From CAIKLP01 sp965279595 (GTDB taxonomy: Bacteria > Bacteroidota > Bacteroidia > Sphingobacteriales > Sphingobacteriaceae): a stretch of DNA of 64,000 nucleotides. The position numbers and the translations under genes are program-made. The stretch spans positions 1,674,001 through 1,738,000 of the forward strand of contig OZ257246.1 in NCBI GenBank assembly GCA_965279595.1, read 5' to 3'. Positions 47,158 to 54,778 of the stretch are shown piece after piece; position 1 is the stretch's first letter, and the number at the start of each line of letters is the position of its first letter. The notes under the pieces were generated by a model, which worked only from the letters and a program-made list of their open reading frames with translations, was not told where the DNA came from and did no database searches.

Positions 47158-47925
47158 ATGAATCGAATTGTTAAATTTATTATTCTAGATATTTTACGTA
47201 ATCGCATAGTGCTTATTTACACCCTTATTCTAGCGGTTTTGTCATGGAGTGTGTTTAGCCTTGAAGATAATAATACCAAGGGTTTATTGACATTGCTCAA
47301 TGTAATTCTGCTTACTGTACCACTAATTTCTGTTATTTTCTCAACTATATATCTTTATAATAGTTCAGAGTTTATTGAATTGCTTTTAAGTCAACCAATC
47401 AGAAGAAGTAAAATTTGGGTTAGCTTATTCTACGGTTTGCTATTTTCACTGCTGCTATCCTTTTTGATTGGTGCTGGAATTCCTATATTAATTTGTTCAC
47501 CAATCCAGGTTGGACTGATGATGCTCTTAATAGGTTTTATCAATACAGCTGTATTTGTGTCTATTGCATTTTTAAGTGCTGTATTAACGAAAGATAAAGC
47601 TAAAGGCATTGGCATTTCAATTATGATTTGGTTGTTTTTTGCTTTATTATTTGATGGATTGGTTCTGTTTCTTTTGTTTCAACTTTCTGATTACCCAATT
47701 GAAAAAATGATGGTTGGAATCGCAGCACTTAATCCAATTGACCTGTCGCGTATTCTCATTCTCCTGCATCTTGATGTATCAGCAATGATGGGCTACACAG
47801 GAGCTATTTTTAAAAACTTTTTTGGTTCTACAGTTGGAATTATGCTAACATTTTTTGTATTGATGATGTGGATTTATTTGCCATTTCAATGGTCCTTAAG
47901 AAAGTTCAGAAAGATGGATCTGTAA
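47158..47925 (+). CDS. nosY: ABC transporter permease NosY
   Basis: A 255-residue ABC-2 type membrane protein with six predicted helices (VLIYTLILAVLSWSVFSL; LLNVILLTVPLISVIFSTIYLY; a helix after SQPIRRSKIWVS; and others). LLLSQPIRRSKIW is the usual coupling-helix segment of NosY. It starts directly after the nosF stop codon. It forms the membrane part of the NosDFY complex for CuZ assembly and is the last gene of the operon; a hairpin terminator follows ~190 bp later. Confidence 0.93.
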   Translation: MNRIVKFIILDILRNRIVLIYTLILAVLSWSVFSLEDNNTKGLLTLLNVILLTVPLISVIFSTIYLYNSSEFIELLLSQPIRRSKIWVSLFYGLLFSLLLSFLIGAGIPILICSPIQVGLMMLLIGFINTAVFVSIAFLSAVLTKDKAKGIGISIMIWLFFALLFDGLVLFLLFQLSDYPIEKMMVGIAALNPIDLSRILILLHLDVSAMMGYTGAIFKNFFGSTVGIMLTFFVLMMWIYLPFQWSLRKFRKMDL

Positions 47926-48113
47926 TCAATAAACTTTCAAAATTCACAAAATAATTGTGAGTGGAATGTAAACATGATTTTACGTGTTCATCTTTTACCA
48001 TTGTTTAAAGTGTAATAATATTCAATTTAAATTAAGTAAATAAATTATTTACAGCCTTTCATTTCTGGTTGAAAATATCTTGTGAAATAGAGTAAGGAGC
48101 GCGACAAAAAAGA

Positions 48114-48145
48114 GAAGGTTGCTCATTGAACAACCTTCGTTTTAA
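48114..48145. terminator. Terminator between nosY and fasciclin gene
   Basis: An 8-bp stem GAAGGTTG / CAACCTTC with a 9-nt loop, followed on the plus strand by GTTTTAA and preceded by an A-rich run that is T-rich on the minus strand. It lies between convergent genes and probably serves both directions. Confidence 0.7.
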
Positions 48146-48176
48146 GAATCCTATTTAAAAATGAAAGGGGTATTTA

Positions 48177-48728
48177 TTATTGAGGTAAAAGCACCTCATC
48201 AATGACATGTATAATTCCATTGGAGGCAGGAATTGAGGCAACAATATGTGCTTTCCCATTTATAACAGGTTTGCCATCAACCATAGTTATGGTAATGTTT
48301 CCACCATTAACCTGGCCAATTGTTTGACCATCTTGAAATGATTCAGATTTATATACACCTACCGATACATGATATTGCAAAATATCTGTTAGATCTTCTT
48401 TTTTTTCTGTCGCTAATAATCCTTCAACTGTTCCTTCAGGTAGTTTAGCAAAGGCCTCATTGGTTGGTGCAAATACAGTGAAAGGACCTGCATTGCTAAG
48501 CACATCTACTAATTCAGCAGCTTTAACAGCTGTTACTAGTGTTGAATGGTCTTTACTCCCTATTGCAATTTGTACAACATTTGGGTTTGACATATCATCA
48601 TGTACACCTGACTGACCTGTTGTATTTGTTTCAGTAGCATCTTTTTCATTTACAGATTTACTTGTATCAGCATTGCAACCCATGAAGCATGCCAATAAAA
48701 GGAGAGAATACTTATTTATAGATCTCAT
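48177..48728 (-). CDS. Fasciclin (FAS1) domain lipoprotein
   Basis: A 183-residue lipoprotein with lipobox CFMGC (Cys18), a polar linker to residue ~48, and one FAS1 domain. The H1 box is FTVFAPTNEAFAKLP, LQYHVSVGVY lies in the middle, and the closing H2-like segment is NGIIHVIDEVLLP. FAS1 domains mediate adhesion or binding of small ligands. Fasciclin lipoproteins recur beside nos and related respiratory loci in Bacteroidota, with no proven role. FNR-like boxes lie 39-70 bp upstream of its start, which ties it to the neighbouring operon's control. Confidence 0.9.
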   Translation of the reverse strand: MRSINKYSLLLLACFMGCNADTSKSVNEKDATETNTTGQSGVHDDMSNPNVVQIAIGSKDHSTLVTAVKAAELVDVLSNAGPFTVFAPTNEAFAKLPEGTVEGLLATEKKEDLTDILQYHVSVGVYKSESFQDGQTIGQVNGGNITITMVDGKPVINGKAHIVASIPASNGIIHVIDEVLLPQ

Positions 48729-48766
48729 AATGTTTAGTGGTTTAAAGTAATAGGCAAATAAATAAA

Positions 48767-48798
48767 ATGATTATCATTCTATTTATGACTTATATCAT
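48767..48798 (-). promoter_or_regulatory. FNR-like boxes upstream of fasciclin gene
   Basis: ATGACTTATATCAT at 48785-48798 has 5-4-5 geometry with one mismatch (minus strand ATGATATAAGTCAT). A second palindrome ATGATTATCAT at 48767-48777 has a 1-nt centre. They lie 39-70 bp before the start codon, comparable to the boxes at the hemerythrin and nos operons. Confidence 0.5.
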
Positions 48799-49027
48799 AA
48801 TAGATACATTTTATTTATGACTTTAAGCAAAATCAGATCCTCCTCTTTAAGCAGATTACCCCTAGTGAATTGGCTTAGAATACTGCTCTCATTGTTGATT
48901 TTAAATTATGATAAATGAATTTCATATAACATTGTTGCCGAGTTTGAAGGAGTTTAAATCTTCATTTAATTCTTTTATACAAAGGGGGGATTAAATTCTA
49001 AAAATAATGGAATGCAGATAATTTTTA

Positions 49028-50245
49028 TTAAGCAATTTCTTTTCTACGAAAAGATACATTCAATAAAAATAGAGCACTTACTATAATAATTGAAACAACA
49101 AATAAATTTTCATTTACCATGGGAATAGAGCTATAACTGAATGCATAAATTCCTTGAATGGCAAGTATGAGCTCATTTAACAATATACCTAGTATTAATA
49201 GAGCAATGCTTGTTCTGCTTATTTTATTATTGGGTATTAGCTTAGTGGCATACATGAATGCAATTAAGAAAATGGATATAACTGCTAATAATACAAGATG
49301 CAAATATGCTATAACAACTGGTCTAAAGCCATAAGCCAAATCACTTAGAGATGGAATTGTGGAACCTAACTGTAAAATTAGTTTGATGCTGAAGCATATA
49401 CCGATAAAGAAAAAGGCAATTTTGGAAATAGCAGTTAAATGTTGTAAGGTGCTTAAACTTTTTCTTATTTCTTTCAACAATAAAACCCAAGCTAACAATT
49501 GAGCGAAAGCAGCAATCACAATAAGTACATACAACCACAATGGAAGTTCAGCCCAGAGTATTGACAAGAAATAGCAAGGTATGCATGCCCAAAAGAATAA
49601 GTGGAATGTTTTTTTTTCATATTTAAATGATGGTAAGTAATTATTTATCTCTTGTAATAATAACCCTATACAAGTGAAAATAAAAAATCCATTGTATTGG
49701 AAATGCAAATAAAAATATATTGATGCAAGATAGTGGTGTTCATTAAATCTTCCAGAACTCATCATATAAGCTAAATAGAAAGTGCCAAATGTCGAAAATA
49801 TGTTGAACCACAAGGCAGATTTGAACCAAACTATCGAATTGTGGGCAAATGAATTTTTCTTAATATCCTCAAAAAAGATATAGGTATAATAGTAGGCAAC
49901 TATAATGGTTCCAGTAGAAAAGAAAATGGAAATGAACTGATATCCTTGAATAAAAAAGGAGACTAACATTCCATAAGAACAACATAAATTGAAAATAAGA
50001 GCAATGTTATATCTGCGTGCATTTATTACAATGTTATTTAATAATGTAAACCTTAAAATCAGCACATATAATGCTTGTGCAACCCACCCTGCAAATGCAA
50101 AATGAGAATGGGCATATTGTATGTTCTTTTGAGAAAAAAAGGGAAATTCAAATCCAATTTTATAACGCATCAACGCTCCCAGTATTGAAACAATCAAGAA
50201 GTTAAAAATGGAAAACCTTATCCAGAATTTAATTGTATAATTCAT
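49028..50245 (-). CDS. Polytopic membrane protein with conserved His, heme-copper-oxidase-like
   Basis: A 405-residue protein with about twelve hydrophobic segments. His residues sit in membrane helices: QYAHSHFAFAGW (about 43-54), NEHHYLASIYFYLHFQYNGFF (about 168-188) and AYLHLVLL (about 313). The pattern recalls subunit I of heme-copper oxidases or NnrS-like heme proteins, but the full set of oxidase ligands is not evident, so I do not claim an enzyme. Proteins like this accompany RIC genes in Bacteroidota, and here it is divergent from one. ATGATTCTTCTCAA at 50291-50304 lies 46 bp upstream of its start, similar in position to the FNR-like boxes of the locus. A role in NO or O2 response is inference. 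Confidence 0.55.
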   Translation of the reverse strand: MNYTIKFWIRFSIFNFLIVSILGALMRYKIGFEFPFFSQKNIQYAHSHFAFAGWVAQALYVLILRFTLLNNIVINARRYNIALIFNLCCSYGMLVSFFIQGYQFISIFFSTGTIIVAYYYTYIFFEDIKKNSFAHNSIVWFKSALWFNIFSTFGTFYLAYMMSSGRFNEHHYLASIYFYLHFQYNGFFIFTCIGLLLQEINNYLPSFKYEKKTFHLFFWACIPCYFLSILWAELPLWLYVLIVIAAFAQLLAWVLLLKEIRKSLSTLQHLTAISKIAFFFIGICFSIKLILQLGSTIPSLSDLAYGFRPVVIAYLHLVLLAVISIFLIAFMYATKLIPNNKISRTSIALLILGILLNELILAIQGIYAFSYSSIPMVNENLFVVSIIIVSALFLLNVSFRRKEIA

Positions 50246-50586
50246 TTTACAAATTTTTTACAGTCAACAATCTAAACCTTAAATAATATTATGATTCTTC
50301 TCAATTTATTTTAAATATCGGCTTTTGAATTTACATGTTTTTTTTATTCATTTCTGATAGAAACAAGCTGAATAATTGTAAAAGCTACTGTTAATTTTTA
50401 AAGATTGTAAACAAAGATATATGTAGATAGCCCCAACCAATATGATTTTGCTCATACAAATTGCGAAAAATGTACAATGCTAGCTTAATACGTGGGTGGT
50501 GATTATGATTTATATCCGATATACAGAATTGAAGTAGTTTGATGCAAGTATTCAAATATATTTGTTGTCAATAAAAAGAATATATC
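50246..50586. other. Divergent regulatory region between membrane protein and RIC gene
   Basis: A 341-bp region without a gene. Three degenerate FNR-like boxes are visible: ATGATTCTTCTCAA (50291-50304), ATGATTTTGCTCAT (50442-50455) and ATGATTTATATCCG (50505-50518). A -7 element TATATTTG is at 50557-50564, upstream of the RIC gene. The last box would centre near -60 of that promoter. Confidence 0.5.
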
Positions 50587-51528
50587 ATGGAAAATATACT
50601 GAATGTAACACTAATTGAACCCCAACTAAAACATCCAACAATTTTTAACCGTTTTGATGAATTGGTGGATGGAAATCATTTCTACATCCATAATGATCAT
50701 GACCCTAAACCTCTTTATTATCATATGCTTGGTGAACGAGGAAATATTTTTACTTGGGAGTATATTGAACAAGGTCCAGAATTTTGGAATGTTCGTATTA
50801 CTAAGAAATTAGGTAAAAATGATGAAGAAACCATCGGACAAATTGCAGCAAAAGATATTCGAAAAGCACAGGTATTTAATAAGTACGGTCTTGATTTTTG
50901 TTGTGGTGGAAAGAAAACACTAAGAGAAGCATGTTTAGAAAAGGGATTAAATGAAACTCAAGTTGAATTTGAACTTAATCAATTTAAATTAATTTCTGTT
51001 AATGAAGATTTAACATTTGATGATTGGAACCTTGACATACTTGTAGATTATATTGTAAGTCATCATCATGAATATGTAAGAAGAAGCCTGCCTGAGTTAT
51101 TGTCATTTGCCGTAAAGGTAATGAATGCGCATGGTGCAGCACACCCAGAACTAATTAAAATCAAACAATTGGTAGAAGAAATTAATGCTGAATTGATGGC
51201 ACATATGGTAAAAGAAGAGCTTGTTTTGTTTCCATTTATAAAGGAGATGGTAAGTTCTGGTGCAGATACCTTACTAAACCAACCCTTTGGTTCCGTGCAA
51301 AATCCTTTAAATTTAATGGAGATGGAACATGAACTTGTAGGAAAACATTTGGAAGAAATTAGTGCTTTGTCTGATAATTATAGCCTTCCTGCTAATGCTT
51401 GCTCCAGTTTTCAAATGTTCTACAAATTGTTGCAAGAGTTCACATCTGACCTGCACTTGCATGTTCATCTGGAAAATAATATTTTATTTCCAAAGACAAT
51501 TGAATTGGAAAAATCATTTAGAAATTAA
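50587..51528 (+). CDS. ric: DUF2249-RIC fusion: iron-sulfur cluster repair di-iron protein
   Basis: A 313-residue fusion. Residues ~1-78 are a DUF2249 domain (HPTIFNRFDELVDG, HDPKPLYYHM). Residues ~85-140 are the ScdA_N domain with the paired cysteines in FNKYGLDFCCGGKKTL. Residues ~150-310 are the hemerythrin-like di-iron domain (HHHEYVRRSLPELL, AHGAAHPEL, MVKEELVLFPFI, EMEHELVGKHL, HVHLENNILFPK). RIC proteins (ScdA/YtfE/NorA) rebuild iron-sulfur clusters damaged by NO or oxidants. It is divergently placed from the His-rich membrane protein and near the nos cluster, fitting protection from NO during denitrification. A TATATTTG -7 element lies ~23 bp before the start codon. Confidence 0.92.
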   Translation: MENILNVTLIEPQLKHPTIFNRFDELVDGNHFYIHNDHDPKPLYYHMLGERGNIFTWEYIEQGPEFWNVRITKKLGKNDEETIGQIAAKDIRKAQVFNKYGLDFCCGGKKTLREACLEKGLNETQVEFELNQFKLISVNEDLTFDDWNLDILVDYIVSHHHEYVRRSLPELLSFAVKVMNAHGAAHPELIKIKQLVEEINAELMAHMVKEELVLFPFIKEMVSSGADTLLNQPFGSVQNPLNLMEMEHELVGKHLEEISALSDNYSLPANACSSFQMFYKLLQEFTSDLHLHVHLENNILFPKTIELEKSFRN

Positions 51529-51968
51529 AAATAGTCCTCATTATTTTAATTTCATCTAGCACTTTTTCCAAATTTGTTTGGTATTACAATAACCCCAAAA
51601 TTTGATTCTAGTAAAGCAGAGAATTGCTGTAACTCAAATCAGCTATAACCAAGGCAATAGGAAAATTTGGCAACATACCGAACACATTACATAACCTATG
51701 AACATTTTGCCCAAATACCTTCCAACCTATATTAAGAGTTCAATAATAAGATAGTTTAAAAGAGAATGTTATAGGTTAAGATGATGAGGTGTTCAAAAGA
51801 AAAATGGACGGACGATAATAAAAAAGCATTATTTTAACTAAATAATAAAATAACTTTTTTTTAAAAAAAGTGTCATATTGTATTTTAAACAAAAATTAAA
51901 TACTTTTGTAAAGTACAGTTAATCATGACCTAATTCAAACTAAACAAAATCACTAAACTGAAAATTAT
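51529..51968. other. Intergenic region upstream of frameshifted lipoprotein
   Basis: A 440-bp AT-rich region with no credible gene. An imperfect ATAACCTAT / ATAGGTTA pair (about 51690-51780) is widely spaced. The right end carries a good Bacteroidota promoter at 51878-51908. Nothing else is recognised. Confidence 0.5.
51878..51908 (+). promoter_or_regulatory. Bacteroidota-type promoter of lipoprotein gene
   Basis: TTG (51878-51880) and TACTTTTG (51901-51908, exact TAnnTTTG) are 20 bp apart. The transcript would begin near 51914 and include the ATG at 51969, supporting that start for the lipoprotein. Confidence 0.6.
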
Positions 51969-52533
51969 ATGAAAAAAATTACTTTTATCAAGCATGGCAT
52001 TAATTGGTATCATTGGTGGTACTATGTTTGCCATGTCTTCATGCGAAGGCGACAATGGAATTGAACTTGACTTCAATCAAGATAATGTTTCTATTGTTAC
52101 AATTCTACCAAACTCTGTCTTGAGATTAGATACCACAGCAATTGTTACCTCCAACTTAGATAGTTTGTTAGCTGCTAATAATGCTACAAGAGATGATATC
52201 AATTCAATTCAACTGGTATCTGTTGATGTTAACTTATGTGATTCAACTGGTGCAGATGATTTTAATCAAAATTTCAACAATTGGGATTCTGTAGGCGTAA
52301 GTGTATTTGTACCAAATGATGCTTCTGTACCAAATGTATTTATAGCACAGTCCAAAGTACCCCAAAATTTATGGGGCTTTGGTGTAAGTTTGACTCAATC
52401 TGATTTTGATTTTTTACCTTACGCAAGTAAGCAACAATTTGCTGTTAGATTATTAAATAAATTAGTTAGTCCTATTACAACAAAAAAATATGTAAAAGTG
52501 AAAATTAGAGTTAACATTTCTGCTAACATCTAA
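51969..52533 (+). CDS. Hypothetical lipoprotein with signal peptide out of frame (apparent frameshift)
   Basis: The mature frame (M at 51994: MALIGIIGGTMFAMSSC, then E-G-D) holds only the second half of a lipoprotein leader with lipobox SSC. An ATG at 51969 follows a good promoter, but read as given it leaves the frame within the gene. Removing one A from the seven-A run at 51972-51978 joins the two and gives M-K-K-L-L-L-S-S-M-A-L-I-G-I-I-G-G, an ideal leader. The gene is therefore either phase-variable at a homopolymer, decayed, or affected by a sequencing error. The remaining ~155 residues are beta-rich and acidic, of unknown function, without a sorting domain. Translation from 51994 would still give a shorter, poorly charged leader. 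Confidence 0.65.
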
Positions 52534-52558
52534 TATTCAAAATTTTAGTCAATAAGAG

Positions 52559-52598
52559 AAAGGGCCGATGCGTTTGTATGGGTCCTTTTTCTTTTTTG
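52559..52598 (+). terminator. Rho-independent terminator after lipoprotein gene
   Basis: AAAGGGCC (52559-52566) pairs with GGGTCCTTT (52580-52588, one G-T pair) and is followed by a T-rich tail TTCTTTTTT. It lies 26 bp after the stop codon. Confidence 0.75.
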
Positions 52599-52743
52599 AG
52601 AGTATGTTGATTAAAATTTAATGTATTTGAAGGAATAATTAACCTTAATTTTCTTATCTACCACTTTATTACAATATAAAATGGAGGAAGCCCAAAGGGT
52701 TTTTAGATAATATTTAAATCTTTGAAGTACGCAGTTTGCAAAA

Positions 52744-52851
52744 TTGATTTAATTAAAATCAAGTAGACATCCGCATTTTGAAAATGTGACATCCCTTGTG
52801 ATTTCACTTACTTTAACTGGCGCCAACCCCTCTATCAGGTTTACGGAAACT
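52744..52851 (+). repeat. Left hairpin-rich flank of hipBST
   Basis: Three elements in order: inverted repeat TTGATTT / AAATCAA (52744-52762), hairpin CCGCATTTTGAAAATGTG (52771-52788), and a 37-bp motif 52815-52851 running AACTGGCGCCAACCCCTC ... ACGGAAACT. The same three elements, same order and orientation, occur at 54593-54776 on the other side of hipBST, interspersed there with extra hairpins. Confidence 0.6.
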
Positions 52852-52880
52852 TTAACCATGGAAAAAATTATTTTATATCT

Positions 52881-52972
52881 AAATGCATATAATATCATAT
52901 ATTTTATTATTTTTATATTTAAATACATATAATTTATTATATTTGAATATAATTGTATGTAAAAGCATATAA
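52881..52972 (+). promoter_or_regulatory. Three 40-bp-spaced operator-like repeats at hipB promoter
   Basis: AAATGCATATAA (52881), AAATACATATAA (52921) and AAAAGCATATAA (52961) recur at exact 40-bp intervals, close to four helical turns. A -7 element TATATTTG (52938-52945) lies between the second and third copies. The third copy ends directly before the preferred hipB ATG. HipB-type regulators bind several operator copies in their own promoter, so autoregulation is the natural reading. Confidence 0.65.
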
Positions 52973-52973
52973 A

Positions 52974-53198
52974 ATGGTATCATTATCTGAATTTACTAAA
53001 ACAAAAAGAAAAGAAGCTGGAATGACACAGGAAGAGTTTGCGGAGCGAGCTGGCGTGGCTTTAACGGTTATTCGTAAAATTGAGCAAGACAAAGAAAATC
53101 TTAATCTCGAAAAAGTGAATCAGGTGCTCAACATGTTCGGGCATGCAATGGCTCCAGTTAGCCTCAAAGAGATAAACACAAAAGAGGAGAAAGTATGA
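52974..53198 (+). CDS. hipB: HipB-like helix-turn-helix antitoxin/regulator
   Basis: A 74-residue XRE-type DNA-binding protein from the ATG at 52974. An in-frame ATG at 52953 would lie within the operator and promoter region, so I prefer 52974. The HTH_3 fold spans residues ~5-60 (FTKTKRKEAGMTQEEFAERAG, TVIRKIEQDKENLNL, VNQVLNMFGHAMAPV). In tripartite HipBST systems HipB mainly represses the operon and augments neutralisation of HipT by HipS. Its stop overlaps the hipS start (ATGA). Three repeats at 40-bp spacing upstream are its probable operators. Confidence 0.88.
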   Translation: MVSLSEFTKTKRKEAGMTQEEFAERAGVALTVIRKIEQDKENLNLEKVNQVLNMFGHAMAPVSLKEINTKEEKV

Positions 53199-53521
53199 GA
53201 AAGGCAAAAGTATATTATAATGATGTATTAGCTGGCATTCTTACAGAAACAGATGAAGGTGAATATACTTTTCAATATGATAATAAGTATGTAGCTGAGC
53301 ATCCTGGCAAACATATAACTTTTACAATGCCCTTAAGTGACGCCCTTTATACTGATAAAAGACTGTTTCCTTTTTTTGAAGGTTTAATACCAGAAGGATG
53401 GTTGTTGGACATTGCATCGAAAAGTTGGAAAATCAATACGAATGATAGGATGGGATTATTGTTGGCATGTTGTGAGAATTGTATTGGGGCAGTAAGTATT
53501 AAAAATGCAACAGATGAATAG
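53195..53521 (+). CDS. hipS: HipS-like protein (separate HipA N-terminal subdomain)
   Basis: A 108-residue protein equal to the N-terminal subdomain of HipA as a separate polypeptide: MRKAKVYYNDVLAGILTE, GKHITFTMPLSD, FPFFEGLIPEGWLLDIA and MGLLLACCENCIGAVSI. In the E. coli HipBST system HipS is the actual antitoxin of HipT and inserts a Trp near the kinase active site. W69 in LIPEGW or W78 is a candidate for that role, by analogy only. The gene overlaps hipB by 4 bp and hipT by 17 bp, showing tight coupling. Confidence 0.85.
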   Translation: MRKAKVYYNDVLAGILTETDEGEYTFQYDNKYVAEHPGKHITFTMPLSDALYTDKRLFPFFEGLIPEGWLLDIASKSWKINTNDRMGLLLACCENCIGAVSIKNATDE

Positions 53522-54467
53522 AAAATGTTTATACTGCTATGAAGCACTTGAAAAAAATGATTCAAACGATTTTCATAAGAAGTGTAGTATAGCATTCTTT
53601 GGAAACCCTGAACCACCTATACTATCTTATTCGCTTGGCAAGATGAATGAACTGGCCAAAGGTGTGGTAGAGCGTAGTGTCAGTGTGCCTGGAGTTCAGC
53701 CTAAATTATCTTTAACACTTATAAATGAAACAATAGAAGATGGTAAAAAAGGAAGACTTACCGTAGTGGGGGCTTTGGGAGGAAATTTTATTTTAAAACC
53801 TCCCACAAAAATGTATCCAGAAATGCCGCAAAATGAACACTTAACTATGCGAATTGCTGAAGCTTTTGGAATACGCACGGTAAAATCCAGTCTTATTAGA
53901 CTGCAATCTGGAGAACTATCTTATATCACCAAGCGTATCGATCGTACCGATAACAATGAAAAGATTCATATGCTCGATATGTTCCAAATTCTTGAAGCAT
54001 TTGATAAATACAGATCCTCTTTGGAAAAAGTAGGTAAGGCATTAGGTGAATATTCTAATAATACCCAACTGGATAAATTATACTTTTTTGAATTATGCAT
54101 TTTCTGTTTTCTCACAGGAAATAATGATATGCACCTAAAGAACTTTTCTATGATTAATACCGATAACTATTGGTCTTTATCACCAGCATATGATCTTTTA
54201 AATGTAACAATCATAAATCCAACTGATACAGAAGAAACAGCATTAACATTGGAAGGTAAAAAGAAAAAATTGTCACTAGAACATTTTGAAAGATTTGGTC
54301 AGAATCTGGGACTAAATAATAAGCAGATTGAAAACGTATTTAAGCGTTTTCTAAAAAAGAAACAAAGTGCGATAGAATGGATTAATCATTCTTTCTTGTC
54401 TGATGAATATAAAGAAAACTATAAAAAACTTCTCGAAGAACGATATTTGATTTTATCTAAAGATTGA
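53505..54467 (+). CDS. hipT: HipT-like serine/threonine kinase toxin
   Basis: A 320-residue HipA-family kinase lacking the N-terminal subdomain, which is encoded by hipS. Residues 8-27 contain a C-x2-C ... H-x2-C set that may bind zinc. The Gly-rich loop carries S58-V-S60 (RSVSVPGVQPKLSL), matching the S-x-S autophosphorylation motif of HipT rather than the single Ser of HipA. Catalytic residues are D208 and N213 in GNNDMHLKNF, and the metal-binding D230 is in SPAYDLLN. E. coli HipT phosphorylates tryptophanyl-tRNA synthetase; the target here is unknown. A start at 53514 is also possible. The toxin is complete, so the operon is probably active. Hairpin-rich DNA follows. Confidence 0.9.
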   Translation: MQQMNRKCLYCYEALEKNDSNDFHKKCSIAFFGNPEPPILSYSLGKMNELAKGVVERSVSVPGVQPKLSLTLINETIEDGKKGRLTVVGALGGNFILKPPTKMYPEMPQNEHLTMRIAEAFGIRTVKSSLIRLQSGELSYITKRIDRTDNNEKIHMLDMFQILEAFDKYRSSLEKVGKALGEYSNNTQLDKLYFFELCIFCFLTGNNDMHLKNFSMINTDNYWSLSPAYDLLNVTIINPTDTEETALTLEGKKKKLSLEHFERFGQNLGLNNKQIENVFKRFLKKKQSAIEWINHSFLSDEYKENYKKLLEERYLILSKD

Positions 54468-54778
54468 AGGGCTGAAATGTTGAAACGTGCTTCAAAACAA
54501 TCAGTAATCGTCTTCAATAAATCATCAAAAGGCTAAAAACAAAAAAACCTTAGCAAGGTTGAAACCTTCATTAACACAAAAAAGGTACTAGTCTTGATTT
54601 ATCAAGATTATTCCATTAACAGAGTTGCCGCATTTTCCAAATGTGGTTTTGTATCGCAAAAGCTTTCAAAACTTTTGATATTGCAAATTGCAAAAAATGA
54701 AGTTTTTTAAACTTCATCTATACTTACCACAAGTTGAAAACTTGCGGCAACCCCTCCGATTAGACTTGCGGGAACTGG
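54468..54778 (+). repeat. Right hairpin-rich flank of hipBST, abutting the truncated T9SS gene
   Basis: A dense series of small palindromes: AAGGTTGAAACCTT (54555-54568), CTTGATTTATCAAG (54593-54606), CCGCATTTTCCAAATGTGG (54628-54646), CAAAAG / CTTTTG (54657-54677), ATGAAGTTT / AAACTTCAT (54697-54717) and CAAGTTGAAAACTTG (54730-54744). It ends in the 38-bp motif 54739-54776 (AACTTGCGGCAACCCCTC ... GCGGGAACT). Three of these match the left flank in order and orientation. The motif ends two bases before the 1852-bp repeat begins. No gene is present. Confidence 0.65.

Larger units (their letters stand above)
52534..52973. other. Intergenic region upstream of hipBST
   Basis: A 440-bp region. From left to right it has the terminator of the lipoprotein gene, a hairpin-rich left flank (52744-52851), and an extremely AT-rich stretch with three operator-like repeats and the hipB promoter. 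No gene is seen. Confidence 0.6.

Noticed and set aside
38039..51528. A complete denitrification pathway (nitrate, nitrite and NO reductases)
   Set aside because: Only N2O reductase and its accessory genes are visible; no narG/napA, nirS/nirK or norB gene was found in the window.
52953..52973. HipB start at 52953
   Set aside because: This start lies within the operator and promoter region just after the -7 element; the ATG at 52974 gives a normal HipB N-terminus and follows the third operator repeat.
52744..54778. Hairpins around hipBST as integron attC sites
   Set aside because: No pair of RYYYAAC and GTTRRRY core sites frames the hairpins, and no integron integrase is present in the window.
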